Below, in pieces: positions 9,590 through 19,028 of a stretch of 42,498 nucleotides of DNA; position 1 is the stretch's first letter; each line of letters begins with the position of its first letter. The position numbers were made by a program, and so were the translations under genes. Source of the DNA: Leptospira biflexa (lineage in GTDB: Bacteria; Spirochaetota; DYNZ01); contig DYNZ01000022.1 in assembly GCA_020720805.1 (NCBI GenBank), positions 1 to 42,498 of the forward strand. Reading direction: 5' to 3'. The notes below the pieces were generated by a model, which saw only the letters and a program-made list of their open reading frames with translations, was not told the origin of the DNA and did no database searches.

Positions 9590-9754
9590 AGGTAAAAAAC
9601 TTTAATAGACCCTTTATTTGTCAACTATAATTCTGTTTCCCCGGGAGGGGAGTGAAATAATGTTTTATAAACTGATGTTTACAACATTTGGAATTGCACT
9701 TAAAACTCTTAGACTGCGCTTATTGCGCATTTGTTTTCTAAATTAGGCGTAAAC

Positions 9755-11131
9755 ATGAAAAAAAATCTTAAAATTGTCATTATAGGCCGACGTAATGTTG
9801 GAAAATCGACCCTGTTCAATCTATTTGCCGGTTATCGCAAGTCAATTGTAGCCGATTTCCCAGGAGTAACCCGCGATGTCATCATCTCAGGTGAGGGACC
9901 GATTCAGTTCCTGGATACGCCGGGGTTGGATCTGTTGATGAATGAGCTGCAGAAGCCAGAGGAAAAGGAGCTGGATAAGAGAATCGTATCCAGAACCGAG
10001 GCAGTCATCGCAGCAGCCGATGCGGCGATCCTGGTTACGGCAGCTCCGGATCTGCACCCCTACGATTTCCGTTTGGCGGAACTCCTGCGCAAAAGTGGAA
10101 TTCCAACCCTTGTTGTCGTGAATAAAATGGATTCTGACAAGGATCTGATGCACCTGGGCAATTTTTTTGAGTTGGGTTTTGACGAACTGATTCCCATGAG
10201 CGCCTTAAAAAAATGGAATCTTTTTTTATTGCAGGAGAAACTGGCCTTTGTCCTCTCCAGAGAGTTTCAGGTTGATTGGGATTTTGAATTTTCAGGAGGC
10301 CCTAAAAAGGGACAACGCGTCTCCTTGCGCGATAAAGCACCAAGTATCGCTATTGTGGGGCGGCCGAATGCTGGTAAATCAACCCTTTTGAACAGGCTTC
10401 TCCGTGAGGAAAAGGCTCTGGTCAGTGATATCCCGGGTACCACGAGGGACACAGTAGACAGCGAGATGATTTACTATGGAAAAAAAATTATTCTAACGGA
10501 TACTGCCGGCATCCGCAAGGCAGGACGGCGGCGCGGTGATTTTCTGGAATTTTTTTCCTTTGAGCGTACCGAAGAGGCCATCCGTAACTCGCACGCGGTT
10601 TTACATATCCTGGATAGTGCGGTTGGCATTACAGATACGGATAAAAAAATCCTTGATCTCTGCCTTGGTCTGGGCAAGCAGGTTGTCTTTGTTCTGAATA
10701 AGTGGGATCTCATGAAGGAGCAGGGGGAGACGCCGGATGCCTTTTGGAAAAAATTGCAGGGAAAATTTCCCCTGCTGGCTGATTTTCCCTATATTTCAGT
10801 ATCAGGGCAAGACGGTATGCGGGTGGTCAAGCTACTGGATATGGCGTTGAAAATCATTGCTGAGGCAGGCACTCATGTACCTACATCGACCATCAACAAA
10901 ACACTGGAAAGCATCATGGCAAACAGACGGGTGGTTTCTAAAGGGGGGCGCTTTCGCATGTATTATATGACCCAGGTGGATGTGTATCCGCCAACCTTTG
11001 TGGTATTCGCCAACCACCCGGATTTGATACAGAACAACACCGTAAAATATATGGAAAGATTAATCAAACAAGGAATGGGCTTTGAGCATTGCGTGATTAA
11101 ACTTCACGTGCGCGGCCGCAAACCGGAGTAA
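9755..11131 (+). CDS. der: Ribosome-assembly GTPase Der (EngA)
   Basis: 458 residues with two tandem GTPase domains, unique to this family. Domain 1: GRRNVGKS (11-18), DFPGVTRD, DTPG, NKMD. Domain 2: GRPNAGKS (~205), DIPGTTRD, DTAGI, NKWD. The C-terminal KH-like domain ends in CVIKLHVRGRKPE. Der binds the 50S subunit during assembly and is essential in most bacteria. I chose the ATG at 9755, giving the usual short N-terminus; a TTG at 9731 would add eight unconserved residues. The stop codon is followed at once by repeat element Y. Confidence 0.96.
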   Translation: MKKNLKIVIIGRRNVGKSTLFNLFAGYRKSIVADFPGVTRDVIISGEGPIQFLDTPGLDLLMNELQKPEEKELDKRIVSRTEAVIAAADAAILVTAAPDLHPYDFRLAELLRKSGIPTLVVVNKMDSDKDLMHLGNFFELGFDELIPMSALKKWNLFLLQEKLAFVLSREFQVDWDFEFSGGPKKGQRVSLRDKAPSIAIVGRPNAGKSTLLNRLLREEKALVSDIPGTTRDTVDSEMIYYGKKIILTDTAGIRKAGRRRGDFLEFFSFERTEEAIRNSHAVLHILDSAVGITDTDKKILDLCLGLGKQVVFVLNKWDLMKEQGETPDAFWKKLQGKFPLLADFPYISVSGQDGMRVVKLLDMALKIIAEAGTHVPTSTINKTLESIMANRRVVSKGGRFRMYYMTQVDVYPPTFVVFANHPDLIQNNTVKYMERLIKQGMGFEHCVIKLHVRGRKPE

Positions 11132-11328
11132 ACCAATAAGCATCGATGCTTCGATGGACTCAGCACAAGATTTGACCGGTTGGGCAATGCCATAACCGCG
11201 TCCTTATCGACCTTGGTATAAACGGTTGCAGGATATCCTGACTGCATGGCATTGCCTTGCAGTCGGATAATGCCAGGTCGTGGTATTACCAACGTCCTTT
11301 TGGCACAAAGTCCATTGCAAACAGTATA
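11132..11328 (+). repeat. Element Y, full-length copy R2
   Basis: About 197 bases, starting at the base after the der stop and ending 13 bases before plsY, so it is nearly the whole intergenic space. It holds the self-complementary AAGCATCGATGCTT, a GGGCAATGCC and a GGCATTGCCTTGC core, and the inverted pair GACTGCA / TGCAGTC. It shows the empty site GCCATAACCGCG (11190-11200) into which X has inserted in the copy at 21211. Short ORFs inside it are not conserved between copies. The transcript through der and plsY would carry this hairpin-rich spacer. Confidence 0.9.
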
Positions 11329-11341
11329 ACAGGGGCAGGGT

Positions 11342-11989
11342 ATGAGAATAATGATAAACTGGGCTGACTACTGGCAATATGTTTACTGGATGATCGCCTA
11401 TTTGATTGGCGGTATTTCGTTTGCCTATTTGATAGGGAGGGTACGATTCAGATTGGATCTGCGCCAGCATGGTTCGGGAAATTTGGGCGCAACCAATGTT
11501 CTTCGGGTTTTAGGAAAAGGGTGGGGATTTTCCTGCCTTTTCCTGGATGTGCTAAAAGGTGCCTTGCCAGTTTACCTTTCGATTCAGCGCTGGGACTACG
11601 CTAACCATTATGCCGTGGTCATGACAGGGATTTTTGCAATCCTGGGACATATTTTTACCCCTTATCTCGGTTTTCGCGGCGGAAAAGGGGTAGCAACTAG
11701 CCTGGGGGTTTTTGCTATGCTGGTGCCTTACCCCGTACTGCTTGGTCTTCTTCTTTTTTTTATCGCGTTGTTGCTTACAGGGTATGTGGCCCTTGGGTCC
11801 CTAGTCGCAGGGTTTTCCGTTCCCCTGATTTCGCTCTTTTTCTATGGATGGGAAACCAATGAACTTCTGTTGACGATTCTCTTTCTGGTCGGAATTCTGG
11901 TTTTTTATACCCATAGATCAAATATCCGTAAGATGCTCACGGGCAGGGAACGGAAAATCTCCCATTTTTGGAACCATAAGGAGAGATGA
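11342..11989 (+). CDS. plsY: Glycerol-3-phosphate acyltransferase PlsY
   Basis: 215 residues, a multi-pass inner-membrane protein (about five hydrophobic segments). It transfers an acyl group from acyl-phosphate to glycerol-3-phosphate, the first step of phospholipid synthesis. Motif 1 is QHGSGNLGATNVLRVLGK, motif 2 is GHIFTPYLGFRGGKGVATSLG, motif 3 lies near LTGYVALGSLVAG; these are diagnostic. AGGGG precedes the ATG. It overlaps gpsA by four bases, and gpsA supplies its glycerol-3-phosphate. Confidence 0.96.
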   Translation: MRIMINWADYWQYVYWMIAYLIGGISFAYLIGRVRFRLDLRQHGSGNLGATNVLRVLGKGWGFSCLFLDVLKGALPVYLSIQRWDYANHYAVVMTGIFAILGHIFTPYLGFRGGKGVATSLGVFAMLVPYPVLLGLLLFFIALLLTGYVALGSLVAGFSVPLISLFFYGWETNELLLTILFLVGILVFYTHRSNIRKMLTGRERKISHFWNHKER

Positions 11990-13023
11990 TGCCACAGCTC
12001 GCCACATTTCGCAAACCATCCCGAAAAAAATCGAGGGTAGGGATACTGGGTGCCGGTTCCTGGGGAACCGCTATCGCGTACCATCTTGGTAAAAAGGGGG
12101 TGGATGTCAGGGTATGGGATCACCTGGCGCAGCGGGCAGCCCTAATCCAGAAAGAGCGCATCAATGGTACCTATCTTCCAGGTGTTTTATTGCCGGAAAA
12201 TATTGAATTTACCAATTCACTGGAGGGATTTGGCGCTTTGGATCTCCATATCCTGGCGATTCCTACCCAGTTCGTTCGCTCTTTTTTTATGGAATTTGGC
12301 AAGGAACTTACCCAGGACAAACCCCTGATTTCCCTAAGCAAGGGTATCGAAAACAGGACATTATTGCGCATCTCGGAGATTGCAGCGGAGTTTTTTCCGC
12401 AAAAGCCTTATCTGGTGCTGACAGGTCCGACCCATGCAGAAGAGGTTGCCAGAAATGTTCCAAGTGCCATTGTTGCCGCCTCTATCGATAAAGCACTCAT
12501 CCAACACACCATTGATCTGTTCATGAGTGATACCTTTCGAATCTACCCCTCTCTGGATGTAACCGGCGCGGAAATCGGCGGAGCTATGAAGAATATTATT
12601 GCCATCGCTACAGGAATCTCCGATGGATTAAAATTGGGAGACAATACCAGGGCAGCCATCATGACGCGGGGGTTGGAGGAGATTCGTCGCATCGGCGTGG
12701 CGCTGGGTGCCAAAACGGAAACCTTTATGGGTTTATCAGGTATTGGCGATCTTATCGTCACCTGTTCCAGTGAACACAGTCGCAACCGCCGCGTTGGCAA
12801 GCAGTTGGGTGAGGGAAAATCGATCAAAAGCATTCTGGAAGGGATGCAGATGGTGGCGGAGGGAGTGCGCACCACGGAATCTGCTTTTATGCTCTGCAAA
12901 AGCCTGAAGCTGGAAGCTCCGATTACCAGCACCGTCTACGAAATTCTCTATAAAAACCTGTCAACCCGTAAAGCGATTGGCAAACTCATGACCAGAAAAG
13001 TTCGACCGGAACAATGGAATTGA
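11986..13023 (+). CDS. gpsA: Glycerol-3-phosphate dehydrogenase [NAD(P)+]
   Basis: 345 residues. Reduces dihydroxyacetone phosphate to sn-glycerol-3-phosphate for phospholipids. The Rossmann motif is VGILGAGSWGTAIAYHL (~residues 18-34), LSKGIE and LTGPTHAEEVA follow, and the catalytic lysine lies in GGAMKNIIAIATGI. GLSGIGDLIVTCSSEHSRNRR is the substrate-binding signature. The first ~15 residues are a short basic extension (RKPSRKKSR). The start overlaps the plsY stop, so translation is probably coupled. Confidence 0.96.
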   Translation: MMPQLATFRKPSRKKSRVGILGAGSWGTAIAYHLGKKGVDVRVWDHLAQRAALIQKERINGTYLPGVLLPENIEFTNSLEGFGALDLHILAIPTQFVRSFFMEFGKELTQDKPLISLSKGIENRTLLRISEIAAEFFPQKPYLVLTGPTHAEEVARNVPSAIVAASIDKALIQHTIDLFMSDTFRIYPSLDVTGAEIGGAMKNIIAIATGISDGLKLGDNTRAAIMTRGLEEIRRIGVALGAKTETFMGLSGIGDLIVTCSSEHSRNRRVGKQLGEGKSIKSILEGMQMVAEGVRTTESAFMLCKSLKLEAPITSTVYEILYKNLSTRKAIGKLMTRKVRPEQWN

Positions 13024-13029
13024 TTGCAC

Positions 13030-13611
13030 CTAAAAATCGTCAAAACCGCTGTCAGCTCCTTGCAGTGCCTTTTTCTTGCGCAAGTAGGTGGCAAACATAG
13101 ATCGAGCGGCGGTCTGTTCGTTTCTATCTTCGTAAAGAACACCCATATTGTAATAGGCCTCTATGATTTGCGGATCAAGTTCAACAGCTCTCCGGTATGA
13201 TTTCATCGCCTGATCCTTTCGGTTATCGAAATTGAAGGCGTGACCAAGGTAAAAATGAATGATTGCTGTTTTTGGTGATTGGCTGGTAGCAAGAACCAGG
13301 TGTCGAATCGCTGTGCGAATCTCCTTTTTTTTCAGCTTTCTCTCATTTGGTTGTGAGGTATTTCTGGGAAAAACTAGCAATAGCCTGCCATAGCGGTAGT
13401 TAGCCATAGCGTCATGGGGAGCCTGGCGCACGATCCCTTCGAGAATAGGCCTGGCTTCAATATATTTGCGCTGCGTCAGGAGCTTGATGGCCATCCCCAT
13501 TTTTTTTGAATAGAGGCTTCGGTCTTTTCCATATGCAAAGGAAAAAATGGTGACAATTTCCAGGAGAACAAAGAAATAGGTCGCTAGTCGGATGATCAGG
13601 ATTTTTGTCAC
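13030..13611 (-). CDS. Exported TPR-repeat protein
   Basis: 193 residues from a GTG start with GGAAGA upstream. An N-terminal hydrophobic segment (residues ~4-26) followed by AYGKD looks like a signal peptide or membrane anchor. Tetratricopeptide helices follow, the clearest being AIIHFYLGHAFNFDNRKDQA and AYYNMGVLYEDRNEQTAA. The last residues form a basic, charged tail. TPR proteins scaffold protein complexes; no partner is evident. Its stop lies six bases from the convergent gpsA stop. Confidence 0.8.
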   Translation of the reverse strand: MTKILIIRLATYFFVLLEIVTIFSFAYGKDRSLYSKKMGMAIKLLTQRKYIEARPILEGIVRQAPHDAMANYRYGRLLLVFPRNTSQPNERKLKKKEIRTAIRHLVLATSQSPKTAIIHFYLGHAFNFDNRKDQAMKSYRRAVELDPQIIEAYYNMGVLYEDRNEQTAARSMFATYLRKKKALQGADSGFDDF

Positions 13612-13639
13612 AAATCTTCCCCCTTTCCGAACTCTTATT

Positions 13640-13740
13640 TACTCGAAACACTTTGGTTCTCGGGTTTTATACTGGCTAAAGGGTGCGTCGACATCGCTGG
13701 CATTGCCTTGCGATATCCGAAAACCAAAAAGCCTTTAGTA
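13640..13740 (+). repeat. Element X, stand-alone copy R3
   Basis: About 101 bases, from TACTCGAAACAC to GCCTTTAGTA. The ends form an imperfect inverted repeat over ~26 bases; reading inward, both show TACT then TTTGGTT and TCGG. It contains the GGCATTGCCTTGC core shared with Y. Its TTTTATACTGG (13665-13674) is the empty site at which Y has inserted in R1 and R5. A TA follows the right end; the left flank is TT rather than TA. It sits in the divergent promoter region of the TPR and LOG-family genes. Confidence 0.88.
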
Positions 13741-13786
13741 TATCATGTGAATCATCGCATAACAACAAATTGGCAATAGGATTTTT

Positions 13787-14629
13787 ATGGAAAATCAAGA
13801 ATTTATCTACTCTGAAAAAGAGATCAAAAAAATTGAAGAACGAAATAAAACAAAAAAATCTTACGAAAATCTCGCATTTCTGCATAGCCCCTGGGCCAGA
13901 ACAATTCGTATGCTGTCAGAGTATCAGTACCCATTATCCATTTTTGTTACTGAGAATGTTTCCGGAACCGTGGTCTTTTTTGGTTCCGCGCGGATCAAGC
14001 CTGCCTCAGAGTTAAAATCTCCGATAGATCACGCGCCGAAGTTTGGCGATCTTAGCCGATTTTATGACGATGCCCGCGAGCTATCTCGCCGTCTTACTCT
14101 CTGGTTCCGTGAGAGCAAGAATCAGCACCAGAAATATTTGATCTGTTCCGGCGGCGGGCCAGGTATCATGGAAGCGGCGAACAGGGGCGCTATGGACGCG
14201 GGCGGTGAATCCATTGGGTTAAATATTAGTCTTCCCTTTGAACAGAAGCCAAATCCCTACATTACAAAAAAATTTTCCATAGAATTTCACTATTTTTTTC
14301 TGCGTAAATATTGGTTTGTGAGCCTTGCTCAGGCTATTGTTGTGTTTCCGGGTGGTTTTGGCACCCTTGATGAATTTCTGGAAACGTTAACTCTGATTCA
14401 AACGCAAAAACATCCCTATCGTATTCCAATTGTGGTCTATGGCAGTGATTTTTGGAAAAAAATTGTTAATTTTGACGCCCTGGTTGAGTATGGTGTCATT
14501 TCGCCGGAAGACCTCGACTTGTTTCATTTTATTGACAATTTGGATGAAGCCTTTCATTTTATTACAAAGAGTATTAGCGCCTATCCTCTCGAGCCTGAAG
14601 AGCGCGAGCACATGATCGAGGGTCAATAA
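13787..14629 (+). CDS. LOG-family (Rossmann, lysine-decarboxylase-like) protein
   Basis: 280 residues. ICSGGGPGIMEAANRGAMDAGG (~residues 122-143) and VVFPGGFGTLDEFLE are the two nucleotide-binding motifs of the LOG/TIGR00730 group, whose members release nucleobases from nucleoside monophosphates or bind nucleotides. A ~75-residue N-terminal extension with a charged coiled start (KEIKKIEERNKTKKS) precedes the core, longer than in plant-type LOG proteins. Cytoplasmic. The exact substrate is not predictable, and the old lysine-decarboxylase label is misleading because no PLP site is present. Confidence 0.88.
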   Translation: MENQEFIYSEKEIKKIEERNKTKKSYENLAFLHSPWARTIRMLSEYQYPLSIFVTENVSGTVVFFGSARIKPASELKSPIDHAPKFGDLSRFYDDARELSRRLTLWFRESKNQHQKYLICSGGGPGIMEAANRGAMDAGGESIGLNISLPFEQKPNPYITKKFSIEFHYFFLRKYWFVSLAQAIVVFPGGFGTLDEFLETLTLIQTQKHPYRIPIVVYGSDFWKKIVNFDALVEYGVISPEDLDLFHFIDNLDEAFHFITKSISAYPLEPEEREHMIEGQ

Positions 14630-14706
14630 TGCACGGCCAGTTGTAATGTCTGTTGATGAAAGATTTGATGATCATTACCACTGTTGAACGCATAAGGTTT
14701 AGAAAT

Positions 14707-15710
14707 ATGGATGAACAGTTTTTAGATATTTTCGGTTATAAAGAGTGGTCTGGCTCGGTACTCTTGCCTTCGGGGAGCGAGACTTTGACTCTGGCTCGCG
14801 TCATAGCTGTTCACAAAAATGGTTTTGTTATCGCCAACGGCAAAGAGGAGATGAGCGCGGAGGTATCCGGAAAGTTTTTATTTGAAGCGGAGCATACCGA
14901 GGATCTGCCGACCGTGGGGGATTGGGTCGAGATCCAAGTAGTAGATCCAGGTGTTTTTGCGATGATTCATGCTATCCTTCCCCGAAAAAATCTACTCAAG
15001 CGGAAAGATCCAGGTAAAAGAAGCGATTATCAATTGATCGCAGTAATCTTGACGTCGGTTTTATTGTGCAGTCCGCGCAGGATTTAAATCTTAATCTACT
15101 GGAAAGATACCTGGTCATGCTGCATGAAGATAGAATTCAACCGCTGGTCGTTATCAATAAAATTGATCTTTTAAATGCACAGCAGATCCATGATGTGGAG
15201 ATTGGTCTCGATAGATTACATTGTGAAGCAATTTTGATCAGCGCCACGAACCTGCAAGGTTTGAATGCCTTGCTTGGTGCGATTGTTCAGGGAAAGACAT
15301 ACTGTCTCCTGGGACAGTCAGGGGTTGGCAAAAGCTCTATTCTCAATGGATTGTTAGAGCAGGGTAGGTTCAAAACCACAGAGGTTAGAGAAAAAGACAA
15401 TAAAGGAAGACACACCACGGTTTCCCGTCAATTGATTCTGTTGCCTTCCGGTGCGATTTTTATTGACACTCCAGGCATTCGGGAATTAGGCAACTTGAAT
15501 GTGGAGCAAGGTCTGGATCAAACTTTTTTTGAGTTTGCGGAATATGCGCATCAGTGCAGGTACCGCGATTGTACCCATACCCATGAATCCGGTTGCGCGG
15601 TTCTTGAGGCAGTAAACAATGGCAAGATTGACCAGATACGATACCAGAACTATATCAAGCTGCGCAGAGAGTCGGCTTTTTTCTCAATGACTTACGAAGA
15701 AAAACGGTAG
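14707..15710 (+). pseudogene. rsgA: Ribosome small-subunit GTPase RsgA, frameshifted
   Basis: The two reading frames together give a complete circularly permuted GTPase: OB-fold (GDWVEIQVV), NKID (G4) before the P-loop GQSGVGKSSILN, then DTPGIRELG, and a zinc site CRYRDCTHTHESGC. The frame breaks at 15045-15046: GCAGTAATCTT needs one more A to read AVNLDVGFIVQSAQDL, so the upstream frame ends at 15087 in an unrelated tail. RsgA helps the late maturation of the 30S subunit and is dispensable in several bacteria. I start at 14707 (MDEQFLDIFGYKEW) because AAGG lies upstream; an upstream TTG/ATG at 14653-14656 is possible. A real mutation and an error in a run of A are both possible. Confidence 0.88.
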
Positions 15711-15775
15711 CGCGACCGGAGTTTTGGTAAAATGATAAAAAATATGAAAAAGACAATGAGGAAAAAATAATTTTT

Positions 15776-17440
15776 TTATTCTTGTTTTTTTTGCCAGAGA
15801 CACTGTTCGATAACCCTTGTAAGCTGGGGAAGGTTTTCTTGATGCAAGGCGGAGATGAAAACAGATTGATCTCCGTGAATTCCTAACTCTTTTTCAAAAT
15901 AATCCATCTTAGACCATAATACTTCTCCCTCGATTTTATCAATCTGATTAAAAACATATAACAAGGGTATTTCATGCAGATTGAGTTCACGCAGGATATC
16001 CTGCACTGTCCGGATCTCATGGTCAACCCGCGACGAGGAAGCATCGACAACAAGTAAAAGCAGAGTGGCATCTTCCATCTCTTCTAGTGTTGCTTTAAAT
16101 GCCTGCATCAAGGCTGGCGGCAGGTCTTGAATAAATCCTACAGTATCTGTAAGGATAATCTCCTTATTTTCAGGGAATTTAATGCGCCGGGTGGTCGGAT
16201 CAAGGGTAGCAAACAGGGCATCCTGAGTTAGGGTTTCGGATCTGGTCATGGCGTTTAAGAGAGTGGATTTACCAGCATTGGTATAGCCAACTATGGAGAC
16301 TACCGGAATCTCGCGACGCTGGCGGAACTTGCGGCGCAGCTCGCGCTGCGTCCTCAGTTTACGGATCTCCCGTTCGAGAAGCGCGATTCGATCCGTGACC
16401 CGGCGTTTGCCGATTTCAAGTTTTGTCTCGCCTGGGCCTCTGCCTCCGATACCTCCGGTCAGACGACTCATAGAATCATCCTTTTCGGATAATCTGGTTT
16501 TGAGGTATTTTAATTGAGCCAATTCTACCTGTAGCTTTCCATCTTTAGATCGAGCATGCTGCGCAAAGATATCAAGAATCAATTGGGTTCTATCAATAAT
16601 TTTTAGGTCTGTGTAGGTAGCAAGAGAGCGCGTCTGGCTGGTGGACAGTTCGTTGTCAAAAATTAATATCTCACCGTCTGATTGCATACTCCTGATTACA
16701 ATATCACGTAGTTTTCCTTGTCCAACGCAGTAACGGGGGTCTGGCTGACTTCGGATCTGGGTGATTGTATCGATGATACTGATTCCGGCGGTTTCTGCCA
16801 GGCGCGACAACTCCAGCATGCGGTGTTCATTTTCCTGGGTTTGGCGTGAGTAAACACCGATCAATACAGCTCGATTTTTGCGCTCGCGGGGTAAACGGGC
16901 ATTGGCCGATCTGTTAAACTCTTCTTCAAGAGCCTGGATGAGTTCCCGAAAGTTTTCATCCAGTAGAGAAGGGGAGAGCGGCGGAAAAACGCGCCACATT
17001 GCATTATCCGGATTTTCCGGAAGAAGGTGGGCCATATACAGAAATTGAGGTAAACCAGTGGTATCCATCGTGATAGCCGCCACCAGATCGAGTCGCAGAA
17101 GGGATAGATCGGTGAGATCGTCCTCACTGAGACCTTCATTCTCTTTAAGGTGAGTGTGTAGGAGGCGTAATCCGCGAAAGCGTGCACCGCCGCTTCGAAC
17201 CCGTTTCAGATCGGGCAGTTCAATCTGGGTAGTATCACCTACGACCACATGTTCAACATAACCAAGCCGGTTTACCAATACGCCAAGCTGACGTCCCATG
17301 GCAAAGGAGAGTTCTGTAAGCTGGCGTGCGAATTCCTGAGTTATAATCTGGTCAGGTGGAATTTTTTTGGTTAACAGCTTTTCGAGTCGGTGAATCTGTT
17401 GCGATTTGAGGTCTGATGTGAATCCGGAAAGATGGGACAT
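15776..17440 (-). CDS. hflX: Ribosome-associated GTPase HflX, long form
   Basis: 554 residues, about 130 more than Escherichia coli HflX. The extra ~190-residue N-terminus (ELSFAMGRQLGVLVNRLGYVEHVVVGD) is shared with long-form HflX of spirochaetes and some delta-proteobacteria. Next comes the HflX domain (RYCVGQGKL, DNELSTSQTRSL, GGIGGRGPGETKLE), then the G domain: GYTNAGKST (385-393), DPTTRR, DTVGFI, NQIDK. HflX splits stalled ribosomes under stress. It starts 14 bases after the HDOD gene stop, so the two probably form an operon. Confidence 0.95.
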   Translation of the reverse strand: MSHLSGFTSDLKSQQIHRLEKLLTKKIPPDQIITQEFARQLTELSFAMGRQLGVLVNRLGYVEHVVVGDTTQIELPDLKRVRSGGARFRGLRLLHTHLKENEGLSEDDLTDLSLLRLDLVAAITMDTTGLPQFLYMAHLLPENPDNAMWRVFPPLSPSLLDENFRELIQALEEEFNRSANARLPRERKNRAVLIGVYSRQTQENEHRMLELSRLAETAGISIIDTITQIRSQPDPRYCVGQGKLRDIVIRSMQSDGEILIFDNELSTSQTRSLATYTDLKIIDRTQLILDIFAQHARSKDGKLQVELAQLKYLKTRLSEKDDSMSRLTGGIGGRGPGETKLEIGKRRVTDRIALLEREIRKLRTQRELRRKFRQRREIPVVSIVGYTNAGKSTLLNAMTRSETLTQDALFATLDPTTRRIKFPENKEIILTDTVGFIQDLPPALMQAFKATLEEMEDATLLLLVVDASSSRVDHEIRTVQDILRELNLHEIPLLYVFNQIDKIEGEVLWSKMDYFEKELGIHGDQSVFISALHQENLPQLTRVIEQCLWQKKQE

Positions 17441-17454
17441 GGAGCGCCGCTGGC

Positions 17455-18942
17455 TTATCCTGCACGCTGGTATTCCTGGCCAATACGGTTAGCCATTTCG
17501 CGTATTTTATCCTCATCGAGTTTAAAATAGTCCAGAACATGCTGTTCAATATTTACAAAATCTCCATAACCTCTTTCAATATCCAAAAGCATATTGGCCA
17601 GGTAGGTCATATAGACTAGGCCAATATTCTCCTCGGTGGCAAGTAGAGGCTGATGGTGCAGTCGAATCGCTTCGACGAGGCTTTTGGGAAAATTCCAGTG
17701 TTCTGTAATCAGAGCTCCAACCTCGGAGTGGCTTAGCCCAAAGGAGATTTTTTCAACGGTGTTGATCTCATTGATCTCTTTTTTTATATGGGTATCCAGT
17801 GTTCCCATTGTTTTTGGGCTTAGGGTTAACAGCACCATTTTCCCCAAATCATGCAGAAGAGCGGTGATGTAAGCCAATTCCCGGATCTCCTTTTGACCCA
17901 TAAAAAAACAGAGTCGATCGGCATAGTAGGCGGTCTTTAGGGAGTGGGTCCAAACTTCCATATACACTTTTTTGAATTTTTTTTCCAGGATGCTCTGTGT
18001 AGCCGCAGCGACCAGCAATCCGTTCAAACCCTTTAATCCAATATTTTTTAGTGCTTCGTCTATGGATTCAACTCGTTTTAAAGTTGCGTAACCTGCACTG
18101 TTAGCAACTCTGAGCAGGTCTGCAACCAGCGAGGGATCCTTTTTTACCTCTGTCGAGATGGACTGGATGGACGCATTTTCATCATTGATCATTTTTTGTA
18201 GAAAGCCGACGTTCTCGGGAAATGAGGGGATATGCTGTACCTGATCCAGAATTTTTTTTGTCCACTCTTCACCGATGGTTATTCTCTCGCCATATTTGGG
18301 GACGGATACCTGGACTTTGGTGAGCTCTTGGTTCGCGGCTATGTTGAAGGCTTTGGGGGTTCCTCCGGCATTCTTCAGCATTAAAATAATCATGGGAATT
18401 CCAAGCCCAGCTCCTTCTGAAAAATCCATCAGTTTTTCCACGGCCTCTGAGAGGTCATTTAAGGTTTCTGCCTCCTTAACCTGGTTTTTCACCCGCGTAA
18501 GCTCGGAAGGGGAGATTACTGCGTTATTGATAACGGAAATGATGATGGCTTCATCCTTGTATGCCAGAGACACCTGGACAAAGAGCTTGTTTTGGATGCT
18601 GGCTTGAACAAAATCTGCTGGATTTTTTGTCAGGTTCTCTTTGAAATTACGTATTCCCTTGGCATAGTCGCCCTCTTTATTAATATCCAGATCCTCTTTT
18701 AAGAAGTGGATTCTTTTGTAATTGGCGCGCAGACCGTTGATAATCAGCTCTCGCAAAATGGTAAGGATCAGATTTTTCAATTCAACCTTGTTGATCTGTT
18801 CAAGGATCATCAATAATATATCTGATATTTTTTTTTCGTTTTCCGCATTCAGGGCATATAACTGGAAGATAATATTTTTATATTCCTTTACGGAGGCCGG
18901 AAGGTCTTTCACATTGGTCAGGAAGGTAGAAGCTTTATTCAT
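17455..18942 (-). CDS. GHKL-like plus HDOD-domain signalling protein
   Basis: 495 residues. The N-terminal half has remnants of a histidine-kinase-type ATPase: RELIINGLRAN resembles the N box and SEGAGLGIPMIILMLK the G box, but no His-kinase dimerisation helix is present. The C-terminal half (~residues 215-480) is an HDOD domain (LLRVANSAGYA, TALLHDLGKMVLL). The HD pair is retained. HDOD proteins act in signalling, often without catalysis. Start set at the ATG at 18942, which divides it cleanly from the divergent pseudouridine synthase gene. It is followed by hflX. Confidence 0.85.
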   Translation of the reverse strand: MNKASTFLTNVKDLPASVKEYKNIIFQLYALNAENEKKISDILLMILEQINKVELKNLILTILRELIINGLRANYKRIHFLKEDLDINKEGDYAKGIRNFKENLTKNPADFVQASIQNKLFVQVSLAYKDEAIIISVINNAVISPSELTRVKNQVKEAETLNDLSEAVEKLMDFSEGAGLGIPMIILMLKNAGGTPKAFNIAANQELTKVQVSVPKYGERITIGEEWTKKILDQVQHIPSFPENVGFLQKMINDENASIQSISTEVKKDPSLVADLLRVANSAGYATLKRVESIDEALKNIGLKGLNGLLVAAATQSILEKKFKKVYMEVWTHSLKTAYYADRLCFFMGQKEIRELAYITALLHDLGKMVLLTLSPKTMGTLDTHIKKEINEINTVEKISFGLSHSEVGALITEHWNFPKSLVEAIRLHHQPLLATEENIGLVYMTYLANMLLDIERGYGDFVNIEQHVLDYFKLDEDKIREMANRIGQEYQRAG

Positions 18943-19028
18943 TGGTGATGGACTTTCCCTATCATAACGGATTGAAAACATTTCATGTAAGTTTACCGCC
19001 CATATTGCAACAACTTTTTAGACAAAAT

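Noticed and set aside
11104-11470. ORFs of 60-90 residues inside the repeats
   Set aside because: They are open by chance in repeated sequence, lack ribosome sites, and their frames are broken in other copies.
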